The notes below the pieces were generated by a model. That model was given only the letters and a program-made list of their open reading frames with translations. It made no database searches and was not told where the DNA came from. This document shows positions 6,825 to 7,155 of a stretch of 7,155 bases of DNA, in pieces. A program made the position numbers and the translations under genes. The DNA is taken from positions 1 to 7,155 of the forward strand of contig CAJFNH010000062.1 of the NCBI GenBank assembly GCA_904394195.1, given 5' to 3'. This DNA is from Candidatus Gallimonas caecicola (GTDB lineage Bacteria > Bacillota > Clostridia > Christensenellales > Borkfalkiaceae). The first letter of the stretch is position 1, and each line of letters starts with the position of its first letter.

Positions 6825-7155
6825 ATGCACGCCGCAGCGCAAAAAGGGATCGGAATCCTGTTCATCCTGGGCGCGGCGCTCATGTTCGCGCTCATGAATC
6901 TGTTTGTGAGCCTTGCAGGAGAGCTGCCCCTCATGCAGAAGGTATTTTTCCGCAACGGACTGACCGTTGCGGTCGTTGCCGTCATACTGATCTTTCGCAA
7001 AGAACACTTCCGCATCGCAAACAAATCGTGCATCCCCTGGCACCTGCTGCGCTCCGGCATCGGCTTTCTTGGCGTTATCCTCAACTTTTACGCCATCGAC
7101 CACATCGGCAGTATCTCCGACGCCTCCATCCTCAACAAGCTCTCCCCCTTCTTTG
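6825..7155 (+). CDS. EamA/DMT-superfamily permease, N-terminal 110 residues, cut by the window edge
   Basis: Integral membrane transporter of the drug/metabolite transporter superfamily; members export or import metabolites and the substrate cannot be told from this part. Reading from the ATG at 6825, hydrophobic helices are visible at about 8-30, 43-57 and 76-92, with a fourth beginning near 98. Family-type signatures include the early ALMFALMN (18-25), FFRN (41-44) after the first loop, and NFYAIDHI...DAS.LNKLSPFF (88-110), the conserved stretch at the end of helix 3 and start of helix 4. Full-length relatives have about 290-300 residues and ten helices in two EamA repeats, so about a third is present. 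No Shine-Dalgarno sequence precedes the ATG and the promoter abuts it, so the mRNA is probably leaderless. It is divergent from the M60 lipoprotein gene and may share its control region. Confidence 0.88.
   Translation, partial: MHAAAQKGIGILFILGAALMFALMNLFVSLAGELPLMQKVFFRNGLTVAVVAVILIFRKEHFRIANKSCIPWHLLRSGIGFLGVILNFYAIDHIGSISDASILNKLSPFF

Overview
The window looks like chromosomal DNA from a fairly GC-rich member of the Firmicutes, most likely a gut-dwelling clostridial relative. This is inference from three things: a classic T-box tRNA-sensing leader, strong AGGAGG-type ribosome sites with near-consensus sigma-A promoters, and a large secreted lipoprotein of the mucin-directed M60 peptidase type. 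No mobile element, CRISPR array, tRNA or rRNA gene is visible.

Layout, left to right. Positions 1-1368 (minus strand) hold the N-terminal half of a P2-type, Ca2+-ATPase-like cation pump that runs off the left edge. Its own sigma-A promoter lies at 1401-1429. A rho-independent terminator (1497-1523) closes the next gene, a TrpB2-type tryptophan synthase beta chain (1537-2928, minus). That gene is preceded by a complete T-box leader (about 3023-3279) with a UGG (Trp) specifier and a UGGC acceptor-pairing sequence, driven by a perfect-consensus promoter (3285-3313). Next comes a 1104-residue lipoprotein (3362-6676, minus) with an M60/enhancin-like HExxH zinc peptidase domain followed by several beta-sandwich modules. 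A 148-bp divergent intergenic region (6677-6824) carries one promoter for the lipoprotein and one for the rightmost gene, with an inverted repeat and a GC-rich palindrome around and between them. The rightmost gene (6825 onward, plus strand) is the start of an EamA/DMT-family permease. Its promoter is so close to the ATG that the transcript appears leaderless.

How the genes relate. The trpB2 gene is an independent unit: uncharged tRNA-Trp should allow read-through of the leader terminator and so raise the beta subunit when tryptophan is short. No trpA lies next to it, so the product may salvage indole or partner with an alpha subunit encoded elsewhere. The M60 lipoprotein and the permease are divergent and share a short control region, so joint regulation is possible but not shown. 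The pump appears to be separately transcribed. I found no clear evidence of a new multi-gene system. The most distinctive points are the tRNA-Trp-controlled stand-alone TrpB2, the multi-domain M60 lipoprotein, the altered M4 motif of the pump, the probable leaderless permease mRNA and the paired operator-like sites.
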